Part shown: positions 1-8,447 of the stretch, piece by piece
Layout of the letters: each line of letters begins with the position of its first letter
How positions within the stretch are numbered: position 1 is the first letter of the stretch
DNA from: Celeribacter persicus
Lineage (GTDB): Bacteria; Pseudomonadota; Alphaproteobacteria; Rhodobacterales; Rhodobacteraceae
Length of the DNA: 64,000 bases
Reading direction: 5' to 3'
Assembly (NCBI RefSeq): GCF_003050785.1
Contig: NZ_QAOH01000012.1
Span: 1 to 64,000, forward strand
Position numbers and translations under genes: made by a program
The notes under the pieces: model-generated
What the model was told of the DNA's origin: nothing
The model's input: the letters and a program-made list of their open reading frames with translations, nothing else
Database searches by the model: none

Positions 1-111
1 CGCAAAATCGCCGAAAACGACACAGGCTCCCTCGGCGACATCTCAACCCTCGCCGAACCACAAGTCGTCGACGAGTTGATACAGAATTCGCTGTATAACC
101 TCAAAAAGTGA
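1..111 (+). CDS. C-terminal tail of an unrecognised protein (5' end outside window)
   Basis: The first frame is open from base 1 to a TGA at 109-111 and gives the last 36 residues of a protein ending in [13 protein letters not shown] clear rho-independent terminator follows about 50 bases later, which supports a real gene end. The fragment is too short to name a family, and no motif is visible. Confidence 0.6.
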   Translation, partial: RKIAENDTGSLGDISTLAEPQVVDELIQNSLYNLKK

Positions 112-164
112 GGCGCACGGACCTGTAATGTTGTTCACATTGTGAATGCAGACCCAGAAATCGC

Positions 165-196
165 AAAGGTCGTCCCTCTGGGCGACCTTTCTCTTT
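165..196 (+). terminator. Rho-independent terminator after the first gene
   Basis: AAAGGTCG (165-172) pairs with CGACCTTT (183-190) around a 10-base loop and is followed by CTCTTT. It lies just after the stop at 111 and fits termination of the rightward gene. Confidence 0.8.
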
Positions 197-509
197 GCAA
201 AAAAGCCGACCCCTCAGGACCGCACCACATGCGTCCAATGCGCGCGCAGCCCCGCTTTCGGGCTGATATGCCATACCAACGCCAGAACCGCCGCTGCGTT
301 CAGATCTTTCGGGAATCTCTGATATTGCACGGGCGCCCCCTGTTGCAGACCATCAGCCTCCCGCACGTCCCCCTTCCAAACGCTTAATTCCCGGGCGCGG
401 ACCTGTGACATTTCATGAAAATTGTAGCAACCGCAGCTTCTCCACAAAAAATCGTCCCACAGAGCGCAACCAACACAGAATCTTAACCCTGATCGGCCCA
501 GCATCCGGT
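197..509. other. Intergenic stretch, no gene seen
   Basis: Between the terminator and the FemAB-like gene, short ORFs on both strands overlap each other and show no recognisable protein. A 10-base palindrome, TTTCATGAAA, lies at 411-420. No confident promoter was identified, although the promoter of the next gene should lie here. Confidence 0.4.
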
Positions 510-1388
510 ATGGAAACACGCGAGATCACAGACGAAACCCAATGGGAGGAGCTGGCCGACACGGTCGATGCGCCGCTGTCGCAGCGCTGGCTCTATGGTG
601 AGGCCGCCAAACGCATCGGGCGCGACGCCCGGCGCTTTGTCATCTATGATCACCGCACGCCCATCGCTTTGGCGCAGGTTCTCATGCGCCCGACCTTCGG
701 CGCAGAAATCAGCGTCGCGCTCCGCGGCCCGCTGTTTCTGACCCGCGCGCCCGACAAAGCGGTTGAGAGCGCCGTGGTCCACAGCCTTCGGGCCGCCCTG
801 CCTTTTGGCCTTAAACTCATGAGCCCGGACAGCCGCCTGCCCGGGACATTCGGTCGCCTCGGCCTGACACCCCCGCCCGAAGTGGTGGAACTCGATTTGC
901 GCCCGACCCTCTCCGACATGCGCCTCAGCCTCAATGGAAAATGGCGCAATGCCTTGAAAAAGGCTGAAAAATCTGGGCTTCGCGTGACCCGTCTCGCGCC
1001 CTCGCCTTCGGTCTTGCGCCCCTATCTCTTGCTGGAAAAGCATCAGCAGGCACAACGGCGCTATCGCGGACTGCCGCCCGAATTCGCCCTTGCCCTGCAA
1101 GATGTTGCGCCGAAATCCCTGCGTCTGTTCGAAGTGGACGACGCGTTCATGCTGTTCATCCTGCACGGCACTTCTGCCACTTATCAGATCGGCCACACCG
1201 GCCCGCGTGGACGTGCGGTGAACGCCCACAATCTGATCCTTTGGGAGGCGATCAAGCGGCTGAAACTCGAAGGCGTGCGGCGGCTCGATCTCGGAACGAT
1301 CGACACAAGGCGCGCGCCCGATCTCGCTCGGTTCAAGCTGCGCACCGGCGCCACGGCCCGCGTCCTCTCCCCCGCCGCGCTGATGTGA
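510..1388 (+). CDS. GNAT/FemAB-like acyltransferase family protein
   Basis: A 292-residue protein if started at the ATG at 510 (METREITDE). The open frame extends upstream to 405, but those residues look non-coding. The layout fits the FemAB/Acetyltransf_6 fold: an N-terminal half with a GPLF strand after the first beta-sheet, a basic helix (NGKWRNALKKAEKSGL, about residues 150-165) and a C-terminal GNAT half ending in LDLGTIDTRRAPDLARFKLRTGA, typical of the acyl-donor lobe. Relatives add amino acids to peptidoglycan precursors or acylate other amines; the substrate here cannot be told. It stands alone, convergent with the next gene. Confidence 0.7.
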   Translation: METREITDETQWEELADTVDAPLSQRWLYGEAAKRIGRDARRFVIYDHRTPIALAQVLMRPTFGAEISVALRGPLFLTRAPDKAVESAVVHSLRAALPFGLKLMSPDSRLPGTFGRLGLTPPPEVVELDLRPTLSDMRLSLNGKWRNALKKAEKSGLRVTRLAPSPSVLRPYLLLEKHQQAQRRYRGLPPEFALALQDVAPKSLRLFEVDDAFMLFILHGTSATYQIGHTGPRGRAVNAHNLILWEAIKRLKLEGVRRLDLGTIDTRRAPDLARFKLRTGATARVLSPAALM

Positions 1389-1409
1389 CCGCTGCTCTCA
1401 TCCCCATCT

Positions 1410-1733
1410 TTAATCCCCTGTCCGGTAATATTTCCGCCGTGCTTCGACCTCGATGTCGAGCCGGAGCTGTACCTGCGCGATCTGCCGGAACAGCGCCTTG
1501 CGCGCCTCCATCTCCACCGTATCCTTCAACTGCGCGTTCAGCGCCTCGATCTCCTTGCGCATCTCGAACTCACGCGGCACCACGCCCGCCTCCGCCATGA
1601 TGCGAAACCCCGCCGCGTCCGTGTCATTGCCGCTACGTGTGTCGAGCGGTTTGCCTGCCCCTTTCAGATTGTCGAGCCGTCCTTCCGCCTGTGCCTTAAG
1701 GATTTGCCGTTCGCTCAGGGAAGACCATTTCAT
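1410..1733 (-). CDS. DUF1992 (DnaJ homologue subfamily C member 28-like) protein
   Basis: A 107-residue protein starting at MKWSSLSERQILKAQAEGRLDNL. A GGAAAGGA ribosome-binding site six bases upstream decides this ATG over the upstream codons. The N-terminal ERQI..AxxxGxxDNLxGxGKPL pattern is the signature of DUF1992, a domain also found in DNAJC28-like proteins. A charged helical segment follows and probably forms a coiled coil. No enzymatic residues are evident and the function is unknown. It is divergent from the MarR gene and shares the operator region at 1756-1772. Confidence 0.75.
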   Translation of the reverse strand: MKWSSLSERQILKAQAEGRLDNLKGAGKPLDTRSGNDTDAAGFRIMAEAGVVPREFEMRKEIEALNAQLKDTVEMEARKALFRQIAQVQLRLDIEVEARRKYYRTGD

Positions 1734-1755
1734 CGCGCATCCTTTCCACACAATA

Positions 1756-1772
1756 TGTCAACTAAGTTGACA
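1756..1772. promoter_or_regulatory. Perfect inverted repeat, probable MarR operator with -35 box
   Basis: TGTCAAC-TAA-GTTGACA is a perfect 7+7 palindrome lying between the divergent DUF1992 and marR genes. Its right arm contains TTGACA (1767-1772), a consensus -35. A CACAAT at 1790-1795, 17 bases on, is a weak -10 for marR. This placement suggests that the MarR protein represses itself. Binding is inferred. Confidence 0.65.
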
Positions 1773-1816
1773 ATATAGGAGCCACGTCGCACAATCGCAA
1801 GCAAAGGAGTCCGACG

Positions 1817-2287
1817 ATGACAGCGATAAGTCTCACCGATCAGCTTTACGCGGGCATTCAATTGACCCGGCCGCTCCTGCGCAACATCACCGCGCGGGTC
1901 GAATACGACCTTGCCGGGACCGGCATCACGGTCGGTCAGCGCGCCATCCTTGAGGCGCTCTTGTCAATGGGCGAAGCCTCCGCGCCCCAGATCACCGCAC
2001 ATCTCGATGTCAGCCGACAATTCGTCGGGCGCGAGATCAAGGCACTCCATGAGGACGGCAAGTTGGAACGCGTTGAGAATCCGCGCCATCGCGCCTCAAA
2101 ACGCTACCGCCTCTCGCAAGAGGCCCGCGCGATCATCACGGCGATCCGCAGCCGCGAGGCCTGTGAGATCGCGGCCTTCTCCAAGCGCTTCAGTGCAGAG
2201 GAAATCCAGGGATTCTACAAAATCCTCTCCACGCTCAACCGGGAGTTCTCCCAAATTCAGATCCGCCAAAACAATGAAAATATATAG
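1817..2287 (+). CDS. MarR-family transcriptional regulator
   Basis: A 156-residue protein with AAGGAGT placed correctly before the ATG. A winged helix-turn-helix spans about residues 35-105: ITVGQRAILEALLSMGEASAPQITAHLDVSRQFVGREIKALHEDGKLERVENPRHRASKRYRLS, with the recognition helix at SRQFVGREIKAL and the wing at NPRHRASKRYRL. Flanking helices form the dimer interface. The family usually responds to small phenolic or oxidising ligands; the ligand here is unknown. The palindrome at 1756-1772 sits over its promoter, so autoregulation and control of the divergent DUF1992 gene are likely. Confidence 0.85.
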   Translation: MTAISLTDQLYAGIQLTRPLLRNITARVEYDLAGTGITVGQRAILEALLSMGEASAPQITAHLDVSRQFVGREIKALHEDGKLERVENPRHRASKRYRLSQEARAIITAIRSREACEIAAFSKRFSAEEIQGFYKILSTLNREFSQIQIRQNNENI

Positions 2288-2395
2288 CAATATCAAATAA
2301 AAACTGGGTTTTTGAAATTTCCCCGGAACTCCCCGGACGCCTCAATCATTGTTTTTGCATACCACATGCAAACGCATGACAGAGAGGAGAATACG

Positions 2396-3049
2396 ATGAA
2401 AACCCTGACGCAGAAACTGATGACCACCGTTGCCGCCATCACCCTGGTCGCCACCCCGGCGCTGGCCGACATGACCAGCCAGACCGAGGCCGAGGTCAAC
2501 TCCGATGGCGTCACCATCGAACAGAACACCGAGGCCGATACCACCGTGGGTGCGGACGCCACCGTGGGTGCAGACGTTGAGACCGGAGCGGAGACCACCG
2601 AAGACGAAAACGCAGACCTGATGCAGGAGACCGAGGACGGTGCGTCCGACATGGTCGAAGCCACGGGCGATGCCGCAAGCAAAGCCTGGGACGCCACAAA
2701 GAGCGGCGCCGAGAAACTGGCCGATGCGCTCGCAACTTTCGGCGATGAGACCGTGACCGAAATCGTCGGCACCAAAGTTCTGTCGCAGGAAGGCAACGAC
2801 ATCGGCGAGATCGACGCCATCGTCAAAGCGGAAGGCGAGATCATGGCCGTGGTCGGCATGGGTGGCTTCCTCGGCATCGGCGAACATGACGTGCTGGTCC
2901 CGGTGGATCAGTTCTCCATCGTCGACGAGGACACGGTGATGGTCCAAGGCCATACCGAAGCCGAGCTCGAAGCCATGCCGGACGTCGACGTGTCCGAGTA
3001 TACGGAGGTCGAAGGCGAGATGACTATTGAACAGGCGATCAACTCGTAA
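2396..3049 (+). CDS. Secreted acidic PRC-barrel domain protein
   Basis: A 217-residue protein. The ATG at 2396 has GAGAGGAGAA upstream and opens a Sec signal peptide (KTLTQKLMTTVAAITLVATPALA, cleavage after ALA). The mature part begins with a very acidic low-complexity stretch carrying the short repeat TVGADATVGADVE, then a helix resembling stress proteins (ASKAWDATKSGAEKLADAL). It ends with a PRC-barrel fold (about residues 120-185: VGTKVLSQEGNDIGEIDAIV ... GIGEHDVLVPVDQF). PRC barrels of this periplasmic kind are common in alphaproteobacteria but poorly understood. It is monocistronic, followed by a strong terminator. Confidence 0.8.
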   Translation: MKTLTQKLMTTVAAITLVATPALADMTSQTEAEVNSDGVTIEQNTEADTTVGADATVGADVETGAETTEDENADLMQETEDGASDMVEATGDAASKAWDATKSGAEKLADALATFGDETVTEIVGTKVLSQEGNDIGEIDAIVKAEGEIMAVVGMGGFLGIGEHDVLVPVDQFSIVDEDTVMVQGHTEAELEAMPDVDVSEYTEVEGEMTIEQAINS

Positions 3050-3098
3050 GCCTTGACCATATGACGGAAAAACCGTCCTGCCCTTTCGCCGCAAGGCG

Positions 3099-3138
3099 AA
3101 AACCCCGCCCCGATGGTCCTCGGGGCGGGTCTTTTTTT
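3099..3138. terminator. Strong bidirectional rho-independent terminator
   Basis: CCCGCCCCGA (3104-3113) pairs with TCGGGGCGGG (3120-3129) around a 6-base loop. A T-run follows at 3132-3138 on the plus strand, and AAAA at 3099-3102 gives a T-run on the minus strand. It can end both the PRC-barrel gene and the leftward ABC transporter operon. Confidence 0.9.
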
Positions 3139-3155
3139 ATGTAAAGCGCAAAGGC

Positions 3156-4151
3156 TTACTGAAGCGCCGCGTCCGTGATCTCAAGCGTATAGGCACCTTC
3201 CGGTTCCTTGGTGATCACCGGATCGGAACCGCCGGCCAGCAACGACGCCACGGTCCGTTCGTAATCGGACACATTCAGCGCACCGTTCGAACCAGCCGTG
3301 AGCTTTGCCACTTCAGACATCATGCGCACCTGATGTTCCATGGTCTGCGCACCGGTTTCATCGTACTCAAGCACGATCTCGGCGGCCTCTTCCGGGTTCT
3401 CCTCGGCGTATTTCCAGCCCTCCATGGAGGCCTTCACGAAACGCACCATCTTCTCCTTGAATGCCTCGTCCGCGAGGTTGTCTTCGAGCACGTAAAGACC
3501 GTCTTCCAGCGTCGCCACGCCCTGATCCTCGTACTTGAAAGTGATCAGATCGTCGGCGGAAATGCCAGCGTCGATCACTTGCCAATATTCGTTATAGGTC
3601 ATGGTGGAGATACAAGCCGCCTGCTTTTGCAGCAGCGGATCGACGTTGAAACCCTGTTTGAGGACCGTCACACCGCCGTCGGAGCCATCGGTCGGAATGC
3701 CGAGTTTACCCATCCAGGAGAGGAACGGATATTCGTTGCCGTAGAACCAGACACCCAGCGTCTTGCCCGGGAAATCCTCCGGTCCCTCAATGCCGGTCTC
3801 TTTCAGACAGGTCAGCATCATGCCGGAGGATTTGAACGGCTGTGCGATGTTTACCACCGGCGCGCCGTTTTCACGCGCGGCCAGAGCGGACGGCATCCAG
3901 TCGACCATGACATCGGCACCACCGCCCAGAAGAACCTGCACCGGCGCAATGTCCGGGCCACCGGCCTTGATCGTCACATCGAGATCCTCGGCCTCGTAAT
4001 AGCCTTTCTCCAGCGCCACGTAATAGCCCGCGAACTGGGCCTGGGTGACCCATTTGAGCTGTAGCGTCACCTCGTCGGCGGCGAAGGCTCCGCTCGCCCC
4101 AAAAGATGTCAAGGCAGCCAGAGCGGCAGCGCTCGTCAGTAGCTTTTTCAT
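3156..4151 (-). CDS. NMT1/THI5-like ABC transporter substrate-binding protein
   Basis: A 331-residue periplasmic protein with a clear signal peptide (MKKLLTSAAALAAL...GAFAAD) and a GGAGG site upstream. The longer frame to 4322 has no such signal. The mature part shows the NMT1/THI5 pattern: LQLKWVTQAQFAGYYVALEKGYYEAEDLDVTIKAGGPD near the start, then a central VMVDWMPSALAARENGAPVVNIAQ segment. It is the last gene of a leftward operon (ATPase, two permeases, binding protein) directly after hydA and the M20 carbamoylase, so the likely cargo is a pyrimidine or hydantoin-type ring. This is inferred from context. Confidence 0.85.
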   Translation of the reverse strand: MKKLLTSAAALAALTSFGASGAFAADEVTLQLKWVTQAQFAGYYVALEKGYYEAEDLDVTIKAGGPDIAPVQVLLGGGADVMVDWMPSALAARENGAPVVNIAQPFKSSGMMLTCLKETGIEGPEDFPGKTLGVWFYGNEYPFLSWMGKLGIPTDGSDGGVTVLKQGFNVDPLLQKQAACISTMTYNEYWQVIDAGISADDLITFKYEDQGVATLEDGLYVLEDNLADEAFKEKMVRFVKASMEGWKYAEENPEEAAEIVLEYDETGAQTMEHQVRMMSEVAKLTAGSNGALNVSDYERTVASLLAGGSDPVITKEPEGAYTLEITDAALQ

Positions 4152-4216
4152 CGTCGTACAACCTCCAAGTTGTAAATTCGGCCGAGGCGTTCCCCCCCGT
4201 GCCATTGCAAATGCGG

Positions 4217-5053
4217 TTACCCGCGTTGGGACGGGTGCCAGAAGGTCACCCCCTTTTCGATCAGCGACACCAGCCCGTAAAAGACCGATCCCGTGACAGC
4301 AGCCACCGCAATCTCCGCCCAAACCATATCAAGGTTGAGACGACCGACTTCGGTGGAAATCCGAAACCCCATGCCTTTGATGGGCGAGCCGAAGAATTCG
4401 GCGACAATCGCACCGATCAGCGCCAGTGTTGTCGCAATTTTAAGCCCGTTGAAAACAAAGGGCATGGCCGCCGGAAGCCGCAGCTTCAGAAGCGTCTGCC
4501 CGTATGAGGCCGAATAAGTCCGCATCAGATCGCGCTGCATCGCCTCAGTTGCCTGCAACCCCGCCACCGTGTTCACCAGCACCGGGAAGAACACCATGAC
4601 GACGACCACGGCAGCCTTGGATTGCCAATCGAAACCGAACCACATCACGAGGATTGGTGCGATGCCGACAATCGGCAGCGCCGCGATGAAATTGCCGATC
4701 GGCAGAAGGCCGCGTTGCAGGAAAGGCGAACGGTCGATCAGCACTGCGGTGACAAACGCCGCCCCACAGCCGAGCACATAGCCGGAAAGCGCACCCTTGA
4801 AGATCGTCTGCACGAAATCCTGCCAGAGGATCGGCATGGAACTCACGAGTCTGGTCCAGATCGCCGAGGGCGCCGGCAGGATCACCGGCGAAACCCCGAA
4901 CAGCCGCACCACCATTTCCCAAAGCAAAATCAGTGTGATACCGAAAAGAACCGGAACGATCCATTGCGTGCTTTTATGCAGCGCAAAGCGCGTGTTGAGC
5001 CACCACAGGCCGAGCCAGACCGCGAGGACGAGAAGGATGTAAAGCAGGTTCAT
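4217..5053 (-). CDS. ABC transporter permease (pyrimidine/hydantoin-type importer)
   Basis: A 278-residue inner-membrane protein starting at MNLLYILLVLAVWLGLWW; the ATG overlaps the stop of the next permease by 4 bases, which decides the start. It has about seven membrane segments. The binding-protein-dependent permease signature (EAA loop) lies at MRTYSASYGQTLLKLRLPAAMPFVFNGLKI, the coupling helix that docks onto the ATPase. It belongs to the NitT/TauT (SsuC-like) class and probably forms a heterodimer with the following permease, since each has a separate gene. Confidence 0.85.
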   Translation of the reverse strand: MNLLYILLVLAVWLGLWWLNTRFALHKSTQWIVPVLFGITLILLWEMVVRLFGVSPVILPAPSAIWTRLVSSMPILWQDFVQTIFKGALSGYVLGCGAAFVTAVLIDRSPFLQRGLLPIGNFIAALPIVGIAPILVMWFGFDWQSKAAVVVVMVFFPVLVNTVAGLQATEAMQRDLMRTYSASYGQTLLKLRLPAAMPFVFNGLKIATTLALIGAIVAEFFGSPIKGMGFRISTEVGRLNLDMVWAEIAVAAVTGSVFYGLVSLIEKGVTFWHPSQRG

Positions 5054-5913
5054 TGCGCCATCCCCATCTTCTTGAGAACCGCACGTTCCAAAATTCCCAC
5101 CACGATCACCAGAGCGGCGGCGAGCGCCGCTGCGGCAAAGAGGGCCGACCAGATCTGAATCGTCTGACCGTAATAGGATCCGGACAACAGCCGCGCGCCA
5201 AGCCCGCGTGTCGCCCCTGACGGAAGCTCCGCCACGATGGTGCCCACAAGCGCCGCCGCCACCCCGACTTTCAGCGAGGTAAACAGGTAGGGCATGGAAG
5301 ACGGCAGCCGTAGTTTCCAGAAGGTTTCCGCCCCGGACGCGTTGTAGGTTTTCATCAGATCGAGCTGCATCTGATCCGGCGCGCGCAGCCCCTTCACCAT
5401 GCCCACGACGACCGGGAAGAACGACAGATAGGCCGCAATGATCGCCTTCGGGATCAGTCCCGAGATGCCCATCGAGTTCAGCACCACGATGATCATCGGC
5501 GCAATCGCCAGAATGGGGATGGTCTGCGAGGCAATCGCCCAAGGCATCACGCCCAGATCCATCGCCTTGTTATGCACGATGCCGACCGCCAGAGCGATCC
5601 CGCCCAACGTACCGATCCCGAACCCCAGAAGCGTCGCCGACAGCGTGATCCAGCCATGATAGACGAGAGAGCGTTTCGATGTGATCTTTTTCTCGACCGT
5701 GGTGTTCCACAGTTCGGCCACCACCTGATGCGGCGCCGGAAGTTTGGGGCGTTCCTGCGCCAGCGTGTCTTTGACCAGAGTGCTAAGGGTCACTTCTGTG
5801 CCCGCGCGCGCCGCCTGATCATAGGTCCACTGGCTGTTCATCCTGATCGCGGCGGCGTACCAGACGGCGACGATCACGGCTAGGACGGTGAGAACAGGGA
5901 TGATCTTGTTCAT
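5050..5913 (-). CDS. ABC transporter permease (pyrimidine/hydantoin-type importer)
   Basis: A 287-residue inner-membrane protein with one N-terminal anchor, a periplasmic segment of about 60 residues and then a six-helix transport core. The EAA loop is MKTYNASGAETFWKLRLPSSMPYLFTSLKV. It is SsuC/TauC-like and is the partner of the downstream permease, with which it shares a 4-base ATGA overlap. The 148-base gap upstream to the ATPase gene contains a roseobacter-type repeat that may fold and modulate expression. Confidence 0.85.
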   Translation of the reverse strand: MNKIIPVLTVLAVIVAVWYAAAIRMNSQWTYDQAARAGTEVTLSTLVKDTLAQERPKLPAPHQVVAELWNTTVEKKITSKRSLVYHGWITLSATLLGFGIGTLGGIALAVGIVHNKAMDLGVMPWAIASQTIPILAIAPMIIVVLNSMGISGLIPKAIIAAYLSFFPVVVGMVKGLRAPDQMQLDLMKTYNASGAETFWKLRLPSSMPYLFTSLKVGVAAALVGTIVAELPSGATRGLGARLLSGSYYGQTIQIWSALFAAAALAAALVIVVGILERAVLKKMGMAQ

Positions 5914-5932
5914 GCCCGGCCCTCATACCAAA

Positions 5933-5975
5933 GGGGGCTCTGCCCCCATGCCTTCGGCATTCCCCCGGGATATTT
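5933..5975. repeat. Roseobacter-type intergenic palindromic repeat
   Basis: GGGGG-CTCTG-CCCCC (5933-5947) is followed at once by ATGCC-TTC-GGCAT (5948-5960) and then CCCCCGGGATATTT. This compound palindrome is a familiar intergenic element in Rhodobacteraceae genomes. Shorter remnants of its right end (CTCAAATAC-type) occur near 8440 and 52812. It lies inside the ABC operon between ATPase and permease, where it could act as an attenuator or stabilise RNA. Confidence 0.55.
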
Positions 5976-6061
5976 GACGACAAAAGAAACATCGCGGAGC
6001 CCGACAGAAGTCCGACACACATCCGACACTTTGCCGACAGCGGTTTTCGCCGAATTCGCAC

Positions 6062-6838
6062 TCATTCCGCATGCCCCGCTCTGAGGCCCTCACGCACCCG
6101 GTGGGCAATCTTGATGAACTCTTCACTGTCGCGAATTTCGAGTGGTCGCTCCTTGGGAAGCGTGCTTTCGATGACATCGGTGATCCGCCCCGGGCGCGGC
6201 GACATCACGACGATTTTCGTCGAGAGATACACCGCCTCGGGGATCGAATGGGTGACAAAGGCGATGGTCTTGTTGGTCGCCGCCCAAAGCTTGAGAAGCT
6301 CCTCGTTGAGCTTGTCGCGGACGATCTCATCCAGAGCGCCAAAAGGTTCATCCATCAGCAGGATTTCCGCATCGAAGGCAAGCGCGCGGGCAATCGAGGC
6401 GCGTTGCTGCATGCCGCCGGAAAGCTGCCATGGGTATTTCTTGCCGAACCCCTTGAGATCCACGAGGTCGAGCACCTTCTCAACCCGTTCCGGAATGTCC
6501 GGCTTCGGGAAATCCATGATCTCCAGAGGCAGGCGGATATTGCCCGCAATCGTGCGCCACGGATAGAGCCCCGCCGCCTGGAACACATAGCCATAAGCTC
6601 TTGATTTCCGAGCCTCATCCGGGCTCAAGCCGTTGACCGTCAGCTTGCCCCCCGTGGGCGTCTCCAGCGCCGCGATACAGCGCAGGAATGTCGTCTTGCC
6701 GCAGCCCGACGGCCCGATGAAAGAGACAAAATCCCCCTTGTCGACCTGCAAATTCACGTCTTTCAACGCATGCACCGGCCCGTCGTTCGTCTGGAACGTC
6801 AGGTCCACCCCCTGCGCGTCGATTACTGGCTTTTTCAT
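6062..6838 (-). CDS. ABC transporter ATP-binding protein (NitT/TauT class)
   Basis: A 258-residue ATPase with Walker [11 protein letters not shown]-loop [13 protein letters not shown], signature [15 protein letters not shown], Walker [14 protein letters not shown] and switch His in THSIPEAV. It energises the two downstream permeases. The start MKKPVID at 6838 was chosen from family alignment. An in-frame ATG at 6889 would add 17 residues, and neither has a strong ribosome-binding site. It directly follows hydA (about 90 bases), which ties the importer to pyrimidine breakdown. Confidence 0.85.
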   Translation of the reverse strand: MKKPVIDAQGVDLTFQTNDGPVHALKDVNLQVDKGDFVSFIGPSGCGKTTFLRCIAALETPTGGKLTVNGLSPDEARKSRAYGYVFQAAGLYPWRTIAGNIRLPLEIMDFPKPDIPERVEKVLDLVDLKGFGKKYPWQLSGGMQQRASIARALAFDAEILLMDEPFGALDEIVRDKLNEELLKLWAATNKTIAFVTHSIPEAVYLSTKIVVMSPRPGRITDVIESTLPKERPLEIRDSEEFIKIAHRVREGLRAGHAE

Positions 6839-6927
6839 TTGGCTTATGTCTTTGTTCTTGCCGGAATATTTTTCCCGGACCATCCCCATATCGGGCGGGC
6901 CGTTTTATCGGCCCTGCCCAGCTTGTC

Positions 6928-8379
6928 TCAAACGCCCGTCACCGGAATACCCGCCCGTTCTACTGGACGCGGTGCGGTCAGCTCTTTCCACTTGGACAGC
7001 GCTTTGTTCACCGTCGCATTCGGATCGCGGGCAACGAACTCGCCATGGCCTTCCTTGGCCTTCAGCTCCCCTTTGTCGACCGCCACATAGCCGCGAGTCA
7101 GCACGTAACGCGGCAGTGCTTTGACCTCGATCCCCTCGAAGACGTTATAGTCGATGGAGGAGGCCTGTGTCTCGGCTTTGATGGTTTTCGACATGCTCGG
7201 GTCCATGACGATCAGGTCGGCATCCGCGCCCACCAGAACCGCGCCCTTCTGCGGGTAACAGTTCAGGATTTTCGCGATATTCGTAGAGGTTACAGCAACG
7301 AATTCATTCATCGTGATCCGCCCCGTCTCGACCCCGTAGGTCCAGAGCACCGGCAAGCGATCCTCAAGCCCACCCGTGCCGTTCGGGATTTTCGAGAAAT
7401 CGTCGACGCCATAGCGTTTCTGCTCGGTCGTGAAGGCACAGTGATCGGTCGCGACACAGGAGAGCGTACCGGAGGCGAGACCCGCCCAGAGGCTGTCCTG
7501 ATGTTTCTTGTTGCGGAACGGCGGCGACATCACGCGGCGCGCGGCGTGGTCCCAGTCTTCGTTGAAATACTCACTTTCATCAAGCACGAGGTGCTGGATC
7601 AGCGGCTCGCCCCAGACCCGTTTGCCGTTCATCTTGGCCCGGCGAATGGCTTCGTGCGCCTCCTCGCAGGAGGTATGCACCACATAAAGCGGCGCGCCAG
7701 CCATGTCGGCGATCATGATCGCACGGTTGGTAGCCTCGCCTTCCACTTGCGAGGGCCGCGAATAGGCATGCGCCTCCGGCCCGGTGTTGCCCTCGGCCAG
7801 AAGCTTCGCAGTCATCTCCGCCACCAGATCGCCGTTCTCGGCATGGACCAAAGGCGTCGCCCCCAGCTCGGCGCAGCGTTTGAAGGAGGCGAACATTTCG
7901 TCATCGTTCACCATCAGAGAGCCCTTGTAAGCCATAAAATGTTTGAACGTGTTGATGCCCTTCTCGGTCACGGTCTTCATCTCGTCAAAGACCTGCTCGC
8001 CCCACCATGTGATCGCCATGTGGAAGGAATAGTCGCAACAGGCGCGTGCAGATTTGTTGTCCCAGACCTTGATCGCATCCAAAAGCGACTGCCCCGGATC
8101 GGGCAGCGCGAAATCGACCACCATCGTGGTGCCGCCCGCCAGAGCCGCACGGGTGCCCGCATAGAAGTCATCCGCCGAATGGGTGCCCATGAAGGGCATC
8201 TCAAGGTGCGTGTGCGGGTCGATCCCGCCCGGCATCACATAGCAACCTTCCGCATCGAGAATCTCGTCACCCGTCAGGTCCGGCCCGATCTCGACGATCT
8301 TGCCATCCTCGATTTTCACATCCGCCTTATAGGTCAGATCGGCGGTGACAATCGTACCGCCCTTGATCACCTTGCTCAT
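6928..8379 (-). CDS. hydA: Dihydropyrimidinase (D-hydantoinase)
   Basis: A 483-residue cytosolic metal hydrolase that opens the ring of dihydrouracil or dihydrothymine to the N-carbamoyl-beta-amino acid, the second step of reductive pyrimidine degradation. The binuclear-metal residues are visible: HxH in GGIDPHTHLEMP, the carboxylated lysine in TFKHFMAYKGSLMV, later histidines in PLVHAENGD and VHTSCEEAH, and the aspartate in CVATDHCAFT. Length is normal for the family. The start has an AAGGAGTGAGAC site. It lies between the carbamoylase and the ABC importer, in the same direction as preTA. Confidence 0.93.
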   Translation of the reverse strand: MSKVIKGGTIVTADLTYKADVKIEDGKIVEIGPDLTGDEILDAEGCYVMPGGIDPHTHLEMPFMGTHSADDFYAGTRAALAGGTTMVVDFALPDPGQSLLDAIKVWDNKSARACCDYSFHMAITWWGEQVFDEMKTVTEKGINTFKHFMAYKGSLMVNDDEMFASFKRCAELGATPLVHAENGDLVAEMTAKLLAEGNTGPEAHAYSRPSQVEGEATNRAIMIADMAGAPLYVVHTSCEEAHEAIRRAKMNGKRVWGEPLIQHLVLDESEYFNEDWDHAARRVMSPPFRNKKHQDSLWAGLASGTLSCVATDHCAFTTEQKRYGVDDFSKIPNGTGGLEDRLPVLWTYGVETGRITMNEFVAVTSTNIAKILNCYPQKGAVLVGADADLIVMDPSMSKTIKAETQASSIDYNVFEGIEVKALPRYVLTRGYVAVDKGELKAKEGHGEFVARDPNATVNKALSKWKELTAPRPVERAGIPVTGV

Positions 8380-8447
8380 GTCTCACTCCTTGTTGGCAAA
8401 AGCGGCGCGCTTGTCTGCGCGCTCTGGCTTTCTGATGGCTCAAATAC

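Noticed and set aside
483-1229. Long open frame on the minus strand opposite the FemAB-like gene
   Set aside because: It is a shadow of the plus-strand gene in GC-rich DNA, with no conserved sequence or ribosome-binding site. The same holds for other long opposite-strand frames, such as 32692-35805 opposite nifJ.
4217-5542. A 441-residue reading of the permease gene from 5542
   Set aside because: The first 160 residues are out-of-frame translation of the upstream permease; the real start is the overlapping ATG at 5053.
5933-5960. CRISPR-like repeat
   Set aside because: It is a single compound palindrome with no repeated spacer pattern.
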